Assembly: GCA_964017145.1 (NCBI GenBank)
Contig: CAXHKQ010000169.1
Location: forward strand, 1-18,977
Length of the DNA stretch: 18,977 bases
Reading direction: 5' to 3'
Source of the DNA: Agrocybe praecox
Taxonomy: Eukaryota; Basidiomycota; Agaricomycetes; Agaricales; Agrocybaceae
Shown: piece by piece, positions 1 through 8,567 of the stretch
How the letters are laid out: every line of letters begins with the position of its first letter
Numbering within the stretch: the stretch's first letter is position 1
Notes under the pieces: generated by a model
What the model was told of the DNA's origin: nothing
What the model saw: the letters and a program-made list of their open reading frames with translations, nothing else
The model's database searches: none
Made by a program: the position numbers and the translations under genes

Positions 1-494
1 TTGTTTGTTGTTTGGGTGTGTTGGTGGCTGATCATGCTTTATTTATTATTTGTTTGTATTTGAGGCCATAAAATGATGGTAGTGAACCCTGAATGTGTAA
101 ATAGAGGCAAGCAAAAAGTCATGCTTTTGATTTTGATGCAATCAGTAACAACCAGTCACAGCACATGACCAGTCAGGAATATTGGACAGTGAAACAGATG
201 GAGCTGGCAACTGCCAGACCTGGTAGGTACCATTCTGGATATATGCACTAAGTGTGGCAACTACCAACATTTCATATAAGAATGTGACTGATACAGGTGC
301 ACTCACATGTGCCGCTCTTGTCGAATATCCCATCATGTTTACCTTAAACAGGACAACTATTAATTAGACAGGATACGGGTATAGAGTGCAGTGAGAGCCA
401 GAATACTCGCGCACGGGAATACACAGCTCAAACTGCATTCTTTTACCCAATCCACGGCATTCCTTTACCCAACCTTTTCTGTTTAAATCCTCCT
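1..494. other. Gene-free stretch upstream of the first dioxygenase gene
   Basis: No convincing coding region was seen on either strand; the only open frame (142-336, minus) has no recognisable family pattern and no splice support. The last 70 bases before position 495 are rich in C and T (runs of TTTACCCAA repeated at about 443 and 465), which is usual for fungal promoters and 5' leaders. A weak TATA-like GTATAGAG lies near 379. Nothing else is supported. Confidence 0.5.
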
Positions 495-1976
495 ATGGAA
501 AACGTAGTGCCATTGGTCATCAACCACCCCAAATTCAACCTTCAAACGTTGCTACAGGCATCCGTTACTCGCGAGCAGCATTCATTTGACGCACCTTTCA
601 ATCTTTCTTCCCTATCTTCCGACGCTGAAGACGACATCAACGCCGATAACAGCTTCTACGGATTTGAAGACTCACCTCTAACGACTCCTGACGTCACACC
701 TCCTTTGGTCTTTATTCCCATACCCGCCGTTTCCATCGAGGCCAAACTGTTCAGTGCCACCCACATGGATGTTGATGAACCTGGGTCCCAACTACCGGAA
801 GACGCACCTGCAGGAAACATTTCACCAGTGGTCGGTGGTCCTAACTCGAAAAACAAAAAACGCCAGAAGAAACAGTCCCACAAAAATCGACAAAAGAAAC
901 GCGAGGCTGCAAGATGCTCGCTCGAAACTGCCAACACGGTGAAAACAGCCAATGCCCGGCGACATCTCAGAAACGCGAGCGTAATCACGACAAATTTCAA
1001 CCCGTCCATGGCCAAAGTTGTTTCGACAGCTTTCATCGCTACAGATAACGACACGCACACAACCAAAGAGTATAGCTTAGAGGACGTAGTTGGGGAAAAA
1101 TCAAAACTTGGGTTCCGGTTGCAAAAGTGGGATGGAAAGTACGTACATCATTATGTTTTCATCCATTACCGTTTGTTGAATTAAATCCAGAACAGTTATG
1201 CCACTCATCGACATGCATGGCTCGATTTTCGGTGTCTGTGCAGGCCAACCTAACGACCCGAGCTGGGAATCGCTCCATAAGCTGGCTGCGACGGCACTTG
1301 AAGAACGACGTGGACGATGTAAAACGCCCAAGAAAGAGCGATTAAATAAACGACGTGGAAACTTCGTTCATATCCGGTGCGGTGTATCTCATGGAGGGGG
1401 GCAGACAATGCCCAAAAATCTCTGTAACTGCGCAAGTAATAAGAAAGTCGTAGACGAACTGAATCAGATGGAGGCCTTCAAGCGTCTGGCGGGATTCGCT
1501 TCCAGTAAGTTACATGCATGTTATTCTTCTATACATACTTACTATCAGAACCAGATGTAATGGCTACATGGGCCCCAGATCTGCATGATCACTACTCAAG
1601 ACATCTAGGCAGACTTTTTGAGCACGACCCCAACTTGGAGCGCAACTTCAGCACCAGTATTTTTCCTTCCACCACCTATAACATGGGTCCGCAGACCGTA
1701 TGCTGTAGGCACCTCGACTTCAACAATCTCGCCTTTGGGTGGTGTTCCATTACGGCCCTTGGTAGCTACAACCCCACGAAAGGAGGCCACTTAATTCTGT
1801 GGGATTGTCGATTGGTGATCGAATTCCCCTCTGGCTCTATCATTCCCTCGGCCATAGTCGCACACTCAAACACTAAAATTTCTTCAGGGGAATATCGCTA
1901 CTCATTTACCCAATACGCTGCAGGCGGTCTCTTTCGTTGGGTTGAAACACGATTTATGAAAGCTGAAATATATTGA
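495..1976 (+). CDS. TET/JBP-like 2-oxoglutarate/Fe(II) dioxygenase (Agaricomycete expanded family)
   Basis: Predicted exons are 495-1138, 1191-1504 and 1549-1976 (461 aa), with introns of 52 and 44 bp (GTACGT...CCAG and GTAAGT...TCAG) that keep frame. The N-terminal ~115 residues are acidic and low in complexity; residues ~118-142 are Lys/Arg-rich and look like a nuclear localisation signal. The middle contains WDGK, DMHGSIFGVCAG, and GVSHGGGQ, which recur in this family. The C-terminal double-stranded beta-helix carries HLD (H374, D376; nt 1710-1718), GGHLILWD, a distal His in VAHSN (H425; nt 1863-1865) and the 2OG-binding Arg in EYRYSFTQYAAGG (R436). These match the Fe(II) triad plus Arg of TET/JBP enzymes, which oxidise 5-methylpyrimidines in DNA; lineage-specific expansions of this family occur in mushrooms, often near KDZ transposons. 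Substrate here is inferred only. The tail may be truncated by the TGA at 1974-1976. No KDZ transposase is visible in the window. Confidence 0.85.
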
Positions 1977-2078
1977 GCAACGCTGGATTCTTGGGGGAAG
2001 GTTCTCAACGAACTTAAGAACAAGACATGCTGGAGATTCAGCCTTTCTCTCTTCAAGAAATACGAGGAACACGAGTAG
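1977..2078 (+). other. In-frame open extension after the dioxygenase stop codon
   Basis: After TGA at 1974-1976 the same frame stays open for 33 codons to TAG at 2076-2078. The extension (starting ATLDSWGKVL, ending FKKYEEHE) is charged and helical in character and contains WRFSLSLF. I recall related proteins ending with a similar Arg/Trp...Phe-Ser helix. A CGA-to-TGA or TGG-to-TGA change would explain it; the alternative is that TGA is the true end and this is 3' UTR. Confidence 0.4.
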
Positions 2079-2183
2079 TTATTATATGTGTTGCTGTGTT
2101 ATGTGCTCCGCTTGTAACCTATATATATGTCCTCTTTGAAATTCGGCGCAATTTTTTGATCCTCCCTGATATGTAAGCTTGTG

Positions 2184-2189
2184 AATAAA
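2184..2189 (+). terminator. Poly(A) signal for the first dioxygenase gene
   Basis: AATAAA lies about 105 bases after the second possible stop (2078) and about 210 after the first (1976), on the coding strand and in AT-rich DNA. It is a plausible 3'-end signal but many fungal genes lack a strict one. Confidence 0.35.
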
Positions 2190-2447
2190 AAGACATTATC
2201 AGTCAGTTCGGCTCTGTTACTTCAAGTGAATGATAAAATTAGGGGTGCAATGTCTACTTTCATTAGTCATGATGGTCGAGTGTCATAACTTAAAATGTTC
2301 ACGAGCGTCTAACGAAACTGAAGTAGTGTTAATTTGTGGTCGATACAGACCTGTTACGCATTTGTACGTATGTTTCTCACTAGTGTACGTAGTGTACACT
2401 GTATGCATCTAATTATCTTATATTACACAATATTTTAAGGTATTTGC

Positions 2448-2732
2448 AACAAGCATGACTGCAGCCTGAGGTAAGGATTCAAGTTATAATCTCTACCATA
2501 TACTTTCTTTAGTGTACGCCATATGTATTTTATCATCACTCATAGTAGTATATAACAAATCTTTTCAACCCTCACCGGCATGTCTTTTCAAAACAAGCAT
2601 GACTGCAGCCTGAGATAAAGATTCAACCTATAATCTCTACCGTATACTTTCTTTAGTGTACGCCATATGTATTTTATCATTACTAAGAGTAGTATATAAC
2701 AAATCCTTTCAACCCTCACCGGCATGTCTTAA
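2448..2732. repeat. Tandem duplication, 144-bp unit, two copies
   Basis: Copy 1 (2448-2591) and copy 2 (2592-2732) share AACAAGCATGACTGCAGCC at the start, TTTAGTGTACGCCATATG in the middle and CCCTCACCGGCATGTCTT at the end. Every landmark is offset by exactly 144 bases, and only scattered substitutions separate the copies. Confidence 0.92.
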
Positions 2733-3125
2733 TATCGCAAGACTTATTAGCGGCACGATAAAGGTAGTATCAGAACTCTCACCGCCGTCGCAGAAATAGC
2801 ATTCTCTCGCTGAGATTGATTACTACATATCAATGACTTGGAATGACCGGGTGCTTATCCTCCTTTTTGTAGAAGGATTGCGGCAACGCAAACCGCCTGA
2901 TGCACAGTCATAAAAATCTGATATTAATGGAGGCACAGACGATATCGTTAGGCTAATCGGAGCATCAGGATCGTTAAACGAGTATAAACTTGTTCCAAAA
3001 TTTGAAAGATATTGTAGTTTAATGACAACAAGAGACGAGTATGTGTAGCATAAATCTTTCAAAAAAGTAAGTCACCGAGAAATATTCTCATTGTTCCAGC
3101 AACTTGAAGGAGACAAGTTCTTAGT

Positions 3126-3215
3126 AATGAGTAAAGATTTGACCGAAAAAACAAATATATCAAGGAGACTTCTTAATGAGCAAGGGTTTGACCAAAAAAA
3201 CAAATATATTGGTAT
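3126..3215. repeat. Imperfect 49-bp tandem repeat
   Basis: AATGAGTAAAGATTTGACC followed by a poly-A/ACAAATATAT tract at 3126 recurs at 3175 as AATGAGCAAGGGTTTGACC with the same tract. The offset is 49 bases. No function is visible. Confidence 0.75.
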
Positions 3216-3343
3216 CAGTGATTATTACTAGTATTAGTCCATCTCGAACCTAAATTAAGTGGGAGAGGGTATTTAGAGTAAGGGGTCGGTGATGTGCAGT
3301 CAAAAAAACATAAGTGGACGAGCAGTGTAGAAGGAGATATATA

Positions 3344-3442
3344 ACAAATAGAACAAGTTTTAAAGAAGAAATGAGGCAGGATAATCAAACTAGACAAATA
3401 GAACAAGTTTTAAAGAAACGAGGCAGGATAATCAAACTAGAG
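3344..3442. repeat. 50-bp tandem duplication spanning the stop codon of the minus-strand gene
   Basis: ACAAATAGAACAAGTTTTAA...GAGGCAGGATAATCAAACTAG occurs at 3344-3393 and again at 3394-3442. The second copy contains the minus-strand stop codon (3437-3439), so the first copy is a duplicate of the very 3' end of the gene lying just outside it. Confidence 0.85.
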
Positions 3443-5392
3443 TTGGCGAGCTTTACCTTTACCGTTGTCCGCAGTATCAAGATCTTGAAGTGTTGAGTAA
3501 ATTTGTTCGTATTCTTCGGGGGTGAATTGGGTGATGTCGCTGAAGTTGTCCGACTCGGAATCAGCAAAATCTGAAGAATTGTCCTCCAAGCCCTCTCGGA
3601 GTTGGGTGAAGGATGCCCTTGTGGATGATTCTGCTATTTGACTGGTGGACAGAGAAGGTGTCGGGCTGAACATGTCATCAACTTGCATTTCTTCATCCTT
3701 ATCTGTGTTGAAGCAAGCCTGAATTGCCAAGAAGCGGTGGTAGCTGGCTTCTAAATGGAGCTGATGGTCAAGTTCATCGGCGGACATGCCAAGCGAGGTT
3801 TCATGAAAGGGGGACTGGAGGCGGTGATGTGCATTTTTTGGAGTAATTGGGGTATATAGGTTCATAGGGAATGGACGTGGCATTGGAGTACTGGTGGCAA
3901 GAGGCCCTACAGTAGAGCTAGTGGGGGGGATGCCAGGCGAGGTTGCTGGCAAAACCATTACGGAAGAATTCTGGACTGCCGTAGAATCTGTGTTATGATC
4001 TGGAAGAGGTGTTGATGCGTCTAATGCAGCTAATATTTTGCTTGATTGGGTACACGACCCTGCACTGGTGGATGTGTTTAAACGAGCTTCCACATTGGCG
4101 TCCATATTAGCCAAAGACCCTGACTCGGACCTAACAGATTTGGACAAAGATGCATGTTTACGAAGTCCAAAAGAAAGTGGAACACCGCTACGCGTGCCGC
4201 GAATGCTACGTGCACTAGCACGTTGCAAAGGGGAAGATGGAGGCAAACGAGGATGACCGCGTGTGCTAATTGTATTGGAAATTGCAGTACGATAGGATGG
4301 AAGAAAATCTAGCCGTTCGTTGTCCGATTCATCAATTACAACGATTTGTCGATTTTGCTTAAGCCTGCTGGTCAAAACAGGGGTCTCTTGAGGAGGAACG
4401 GCACCAGCATTCTGGCGAGAACCTTGGGAATTTCCATTGCCACGAGTAGTCGGAAGAAAATTCGACTCTGTGATGCTGGCTAATTGACAAGAAGTTTTAG
4501 GAGGATTTGCTCTGGCACAAACATATGCAACTGGCGTATTTTTGGTCGACAACACCATAATGGGATGACCTTCAGTCCCAGCGCGAGCAGGGGTTGTTGC
4601 AGTCGAAGATATATAGATAGGATGGTTTTCGGATCCAGCAGGACCCGGAGGAACTACAGGTGCTATCGATGGAATCGCAGAAGGTAAGGCATTTGCAGGG
4701 TTTGCCGATTGAGCTGTCACTGGTTGGGGTACTGATGCTGGTTGAGGTAATAAGGGAAAATGTGTTGTAACAATTGTAACGTTTCCTGAATTAAAGTGAT
4801 GTGTGTAATACGCCAGCACTTCAGCCCAAGTGAAGAAGCAAGCGTACATGAGCTGCTTAAAATGGGCCAATGGGAGGTGCGCAATAGACCTAGTAGGGAT
4901 AGCAGATGAGTCAGGAATGTGAAACGAAGGAAGCTGGCGACCGTACCATGCTTCAAAGATCCCGACCTCTTGGCCAGAGGTGACGACATAGTAGCTTGGT
5001 CCAAAAGTGGCTTGGGAAGTTGGTACGAGATCTGCAGGGTTGGGTGCTTGGATCGCTGAATGATTAACGCGGTAAGTCTCGCGTAGAACAGCAAGGTTGC
5101 CGTCTAATGGTATAGGTAAGTTAAGATCGAGATCGGTAGCCAAAAGAAAAGAAAAAACATACGAGAGACAGTCAGGTTTGGGGGTACTACAGGTGCTACC
5201 AATCAGATAGTGTGAGCAAAATAAAATAAAATAAAGACGAGTAATACCTTGCTGGGCATTATTTCCTGCTCTGCTGTTGTTGAGCAGACCAACGGCGGAC
5301 GGTGCCTCGTTTGCGGACGTGGCAGGGGTATTTGCATCGGCAGGCGATATAGTGGAGAGGTTTTGAGAGTTGGTTTGATTTGGGAGCTGCAT
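3437..5392 (-). CDS. Ser/Thr/Pro-rich protein with a viroplasmin/RNase H1 N-terminal-like region
   Basis: One open frame of 651 codons runs from ATG (5392-5390) to TAG (3439-3437). An apparent 144-nt intron (5247-5104) would remove residues 49-96 without changing frame, leaving about 603 aa. After it, residues ~86-157 (spliced numbering) contain YYVVTSGQEVGIFEAW followed by CFFTWAEVLAYYTHHFNSGNV. This resembles the YxVxxGxxxGIYxxW...F...eAxxyy pattern of the small caulimovirus viroplasmin / RNase H1 N-terminal domain, which binds RNA-DNA hybrids in RNase H1; the match is partial because the expected central V-x-G-x-x-A segment is altered. The rest is low-complexity Ser/Thr/Pro sequence, with an acidic C-terminus (EEMQVDDM; DSESDNFSDITQF). 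No RNase H catalytic domain is present. It is divergent from the gene at 5794. Hybrid binding is inference; a nuclear or regulatory protein of unknown role is equally possible. Confidence 0.6.
   Translation of the reverse strand: MQLPNQTNSQNLSTISPADANTPATSANEAPSAVGLLNNSRAGNNAQQGITRLYFILFCSHYLIGSTCSTPKPDCLSYVFSFLLATDLDLNLPIPLDGNLAVLRETYRVNHSAIQAPNPADLVPTSQATFGPSYYVVTSGQEVGIFEAWYGRQLPSFHIPDSSAIPTRSIAHLPLAHFKQLMYACFFTWAEVLAYYTHHFNSGNVTIVTTHFPLLPQPASVPQPVTAQSANPANALPSAIPSIAPVVPPGPAGSENHPIYISSTATTPARAGTEGHPIMVLSTKNTPVAYVCARANPPKTSCQLASITESNFLPTTRGNGNSQGSRQNAGAVPPQETPVLTSRLKQNRQIVVIDESDNERLDFLPSYRTAISNTISTRGHPRLPPSSPLQRASARSIRGTRSGVPLSFGLRKHASLSKSVRSESGSLANMDANVEARLNTSTSAGSCTQSSKILAALDASTPLPDHNTDSTAVQNSSVMVLPATSPGIPPTSSTVGPLATSTPMPRPFPMNLYTPITPKNAHHRLQSPFHETSLGMSADELDHQLHLEASYHRFLAIQACFNTDKDEEMQVDDMFSPTPSLSTSQIAESSTRASFTQLREGLEDNSSDFADSESDNFSDITQFTPEEYEQIYSTLQDLDTADNGKGKARQL
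5104..5247 (-). other. Candidate frame-neutral intron in the minus-strand gene
   Basis: On the minus strand the sequence leaves exon at CAAG|GTATTAC and returns at CCATTAG|ACGG, with a branch-like CTTAAC about 18 bases before the acceptor. It is 144 nt and has no stop in frame, so spliced and retained forms both encode full-length proteins. The translated intron is hydrophobic and Cys-containing (LYFILFCSHYLIG), unlike the hydrophilic flanks, which favours an intron. Confidence 0.6.
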
Positions 5393-5415
5393 GGTAACTT
5401 GGTTGATGATTTTGT

Positions 5416-5495
5416 CTGCACAGATGGGCGGTATTTATATCAGTTCAGTTATGTAGGACGGAAAAAAACCCACGAATGGGTACCCTTTTACTTAC
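5416..5495 (-). other. Possible 5' UTR intron of the minus-strand gene
   Basis: Reading the minus strand, CTCAAAAG|GTAAGTAAAAG opens at 5495 and CATCTGTGCAG|ACAAAATC closes at 5416, 80 nt long, with a branch-like ATAACTGAAC inside. It lies just upstream of the ATG at 5392. The upstream frame that would join through it has no start codon, so it is most likely untranslated. Confidence 0.45.
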
Positions 5496-5732
5496 CTTTT
5501 GAGGGATAGAATGAATGGAAAGCTCCTTGGAAGAACCCTGCAAACGAGGCATGGAGTAATTAGTCGATGTTGTGAGGTAGATGTTATGGCCATTTTTTCG
5601 GCGTCGCATTGAAATGGGTCGATTTTGCGTGTAAGGGTAGCAGATTGACGGAGATAAATTGCTGACGCGCTTCCTTTAGGATTCGGTGGTGTCTCTCTTG
5701 TCGATATCAGTCTTACGAAGGCAAAATTTCAT

Positions 5733-5792
5733 GTAAGTAATCATCGCTTTTGAGCAGACAAACCCAAATATTTACTTACCTGTTAACCACAG
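5733..5792 (+). other. Possible 5' UTR intron of the plus-strand gene
   Basis: TTTCAT|GTAAGTAATC at 5733 and TTAACCACAG|TATGG ending at 5792 make a 60-nt intron with a good branch-like TGTTAACC. The ATG chosen for the next gene begins two bases after the acceptor. No open upstream exon with a start codon was found, so translation most likely starts at 5794. Confidence 0.5.
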
Positions 5793-7329
5793 TATGGTCA
5801 ATCCTGGATCATTCAAAGGCACTCGAAAGGGGTTTCTGCTTGCCGAGAAAGAAACATACGCAGCAGGAGTCCTTGGTGGTTACGCAGCAGACGCCCTAGC
5901 CACTATTCAACGCCGATACTTCAAACGCTACTCAATCGAATTGGACCACGATAAAGAGCCGTCACTGGAACATTTAGACGCTGTAGACGACGACTCCCCT
6001 GATAATGAACTCGAGCCCCTCGACGCAGAGACGATGAACCCAGACGAATACGAAAAGGAGGTCCTACGACGTATGGATCGAAAGAGACTTGTCGAATTTA
6101 GGAAAGCTGTATGTTTTGTGACCATGTGACTGATAAGGTCCATTATGACATTTTAACTTCTAATTATGTTCCTCTCGTTCCTCTCGTAGCAAATAAAACG
6201 TTGGATGGCTTACCAGTTTATGAAGGACCACGACCTCGATCTGAAGGAATCTGGTGCTGATAACCCGTATCGAACCTTGATATCCAAGCTGATTGGGCAG
6301 CCATCTGCTCGCCCACGTCACAAAGCTCCCATCAATCTTTGGCGCATCACCCATCGACACGAAATCGAGCAAGAACTGCAGAGGCAGGTCACCGCTGAAC
6401 AATTACCTCGCCGTGCATTTGCTGTTCGTCACAAAAAGATTGCAAGGGATATGTTTAAGAACCTTCCACACATCGAACGGGAAGGTTGGGATATACAAGC
6501 CGGAGAAGACCATGCCGTTTCATTTGCGAAGTGGGAAAAAGAAATGAAGGCCCCAATTTCCGCTCTGCCCGAGGATCGACAAAAGTACGTTTAGCTCTGC
6601 TTCGCATGTATTCTTATTTTTAATATTTTTACCTCTCGAAGATGCATTCAAGGACTCGTGCGCTTCACACAACCCATTCTCGACCTTCTATGCGAGGCGA
6701 CGGGATGGCACGCTACTCTTATCACAGGGGGTCCTGAACCTGCAGATGGAGGTCGTCTCAACGTTGTTAGGTATGTTATAATCTTGTATATATCATTATT
6801 CATACTTGTAAACTGATATAAATATTCTACAGTGTTCATTCTGGCACAACCACCAGCGATATTAAGATGAACTTTGGAAGGGCGGAGCGTGTTCGGTACA
6901 AGAGGATCATTGCATCAATATATGGGCAGTATCTAAGAAAGTGCTTCTGTGCGTCCTTTTTTTGTTTTTTTGGTTATAATACAATGACTTATTGGCTTTT
7001 CATGTGTTTTAGCTCCTTCTGACTGCCAGGTGCGTGCTTTAGATATCAACGGTGGGTTTCCAACCTTGGATGCCGATGACTTGGAGGAAGCTGGCGCAAC
7101 AATTGATGTTATTGAGCAGCCAGCTCCAATGTCGCCTATCTCTCACGTACTCAACACCATTTCAAACCCTACGACCCAACCGAGTTCAATGGAACGTACA
7201 ATTCCAATGGTGCATGGCCTGCCTGTTCGTCCAACGGTTCACCAATCACCATCTCCTGTATTGTCAGCATCATTCCGTGAAGCATCACCAGTGGGTCAGT
7301 CAACCTCGATCGCTCGACCGGATGTGTGC

Positions 7330-7735
7330 TTACCTGCTCCTTCTCGAGCACCCACCCCGGCTCCTTCTCCTGCACCCTCGCCTGTTCCTTCTCGAGAACT
7401 GACCCCGGCTCCTCCTCCTTCTGTTCCTTCTCGCGTACCCACATCGGCTCCTTCTCCAGCACCATCGCCTGCTCCTTCTCCAGCACCGATCCCGGCTCCT
7501 TCTCCCGTTTCTTCTCGCATACCCATATCGGCTCCTCTTCCTCTTGTTCCTTCTCGCGTGCCCACACCGGCCCCTCCTTCTCTTGTTCCTTCTCGCGTGC
7601 TCACACCGGCTCCTTCTCCTTCTCCCTCTCCTGCTCCTTTTCGCGCACCCACACCGGCTCCTTCTCCTTCTCCCTCTCCTGTTCCTTCTCACGTACCCAC
7701 ACCGACTCCTTCTGCACCCCCACCCACACCCTCTC
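7330..7735 (+). repeat. Coding minisatellite: Pro/Ser/Ala repeat tract
   Basis: The coding DNA is built from variants of TCTCGCGTACCCACACCGGC and CCTTCTCCAGCACCATCGCC, encoding SRVPTPAPS and SPAPSPAPS blocks about fifteen times. All three frames of the opposite strand are also open here because of the low-complexity composition, and those frames should not be called genes. Such tracts usually form flexible, length-variable linkers. Confidence 0.85.
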
Positions 7736-8092
7736 AACCTGTGTCGCATCCATCACAAGCTGACGCTGTTCGTACACAGACATGCAACGAGTCAGACGAT
7801 GATGCCAAGTGCCAGCGTGGCAAGAAAAGGAGAAATGCAGCGGATAAAGACGATCCATCCTTACCTCCCCAGAAACGTCAGCGAACGAGTACGAATACCA
7901 GGAATATCTCCGGTGCTTCATCAACCTCTTCGACATCAACATTGGTCGACGATTGTGCTGGACCATTGGAGCCACATAACAAAGCCGGTGTATGGTTCAA
8001 GAACGCTCTGAAAATGATGCAAGCACCAGAAGGCCTAGGACCTCGATGGCGTCGCCTACTGGAAGTATGGATGGTGTTTGAACATCACAACC

Positions 8093-8143
8093 TGTCAGGG
8101 CAACACTAAGATCAGTGTGACAAGGCCACCAACAAAGACAAAG

Positions 8144-8179
<36 letters not shown>

Positions 8180-8567
8180 AAAGAGAGAGAGACACTCAAT
8201 GGTTCTAAGAGATCACACCAATGATAGTGGATATCCTAAGAGATTGAAGCTGGGGCTACAGCTACCTACATGTCCAGTATATATACCCTACAGCTATTCT
8301 AGAATATTCCTACATTACATCATGAAACAGAAGTATGAGTAAGACAATGACATCATGAAACAAGGAGAAGAATGATGTGGAGCAATTGAGGCAGTGCTCA
8401 TGGGAAATAAAGATGATAAGTATCTAATCAAAGATCTGAGTGATAATCAAGAAGATAATCAAGGAGATAATCAAAGATATAAAGAGATAAGATATCTACA
8501 TAATTAAGAAAGGGAAAAATATAAAATAAATATAGAAAAATATAGGAAAATAGGGGAAACCCTGACA
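8093..8567. mobile_element. Solo LTR of a retrotransposon inserted in a coding exon
   Basis: The element begins TGTCAGGG and ends CCCTGACA (terminal inverted 8-mers with TG...CA ends) and is flanked by a 5-bp duplication CAACC at 8088-8092 and 8568-8572. That combination is diagnostic of an LTR. Removing it with one CAACC rejoins AAC-C to GC-TAC and gives an uninterrupted EHHN/RYSGTSKL reading. Inside are a TATATATACC box (about 8277-8286), a GA microsatellite and AATAAA (about 8406). No gag/pol remains, so it is a recombined remnant. The orientation of the parent element cannot be fixed firmly; the TATA and AATAAA order suggests plus. Confidence 0.9.
8146..8176. repeat. (AG)n microsatellite inside the LTR
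   Basis: About fifteen uninterrupted AG units, followed after TGAAA by a shorter AG run. It lies near the 5' end of the LTR. Confidence 0.95.

Larger units (their letters stand above)
2079..3436. other. Gene-free repeat-bearing spacer
   Basis: Between the first gene and the minus-strand gene I see no coding region. The longest candidate (2823-3062, minus) has no family resemblance. The stretch holds a 144-bp tandem duplication (2448-2732), a 49-bp imperfect duplication (3126-3215) and most of a 50-bp duplication at the 3' end of the next gene. Several poly-A tracts occur at 3061-3310. Confidence 0.5.
5393..5793. promoter_or_regulatory. Shared bidirectional promoter region of two divergent genes
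   Basis: About 400 bases separate the ATG codons of the minus-strand gene (5392) and the plus-strand gene (5794). No other coding region fits. A minus-strand TATAAATA-like box lies at 5432-5440, but it falls within a possible 5' UTR intron, so only one of these two readings can hold. Confidence 0.5.

Noticed and set aside
656..1066. Minus-strand 136-codon open frame opposite the first dioxygenase exon
   Set aside because: It lies wholly within a better-supported plus-strand exon and has no domain pattern.
2823..3062. Minus-strand 79-codon open frame
   Set aside because: No recognisable motif, no splice or promoter support, and AT-rich context.
4038..5421. Shorter frames on both strands overlapping the minus-strand Ser/Thr/Pro-rich gene
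   Set aside because: The 651-codon frame explains the stretch; the others are shadows, including an alternative frame that would join through the leader intron but loses the conserved YYVVTSGQEVG block.
7169..7975. Several minus-strand open frames of 118-139 codons opposite the Pro/Ser tract
   Set aside because: They are shadows of a low-complexity coding repeat on the plus strand, with Arg- or Glu/Gly-only content.
8093..8567. Reading the 8.1-8.57 kb insertion as an ordinary intron
   Set aside because: Its ends are TGTCAGGG/CCCTGACA with a 5-bp direct duplication, not GT...AG, and it is far longer than the other introns.
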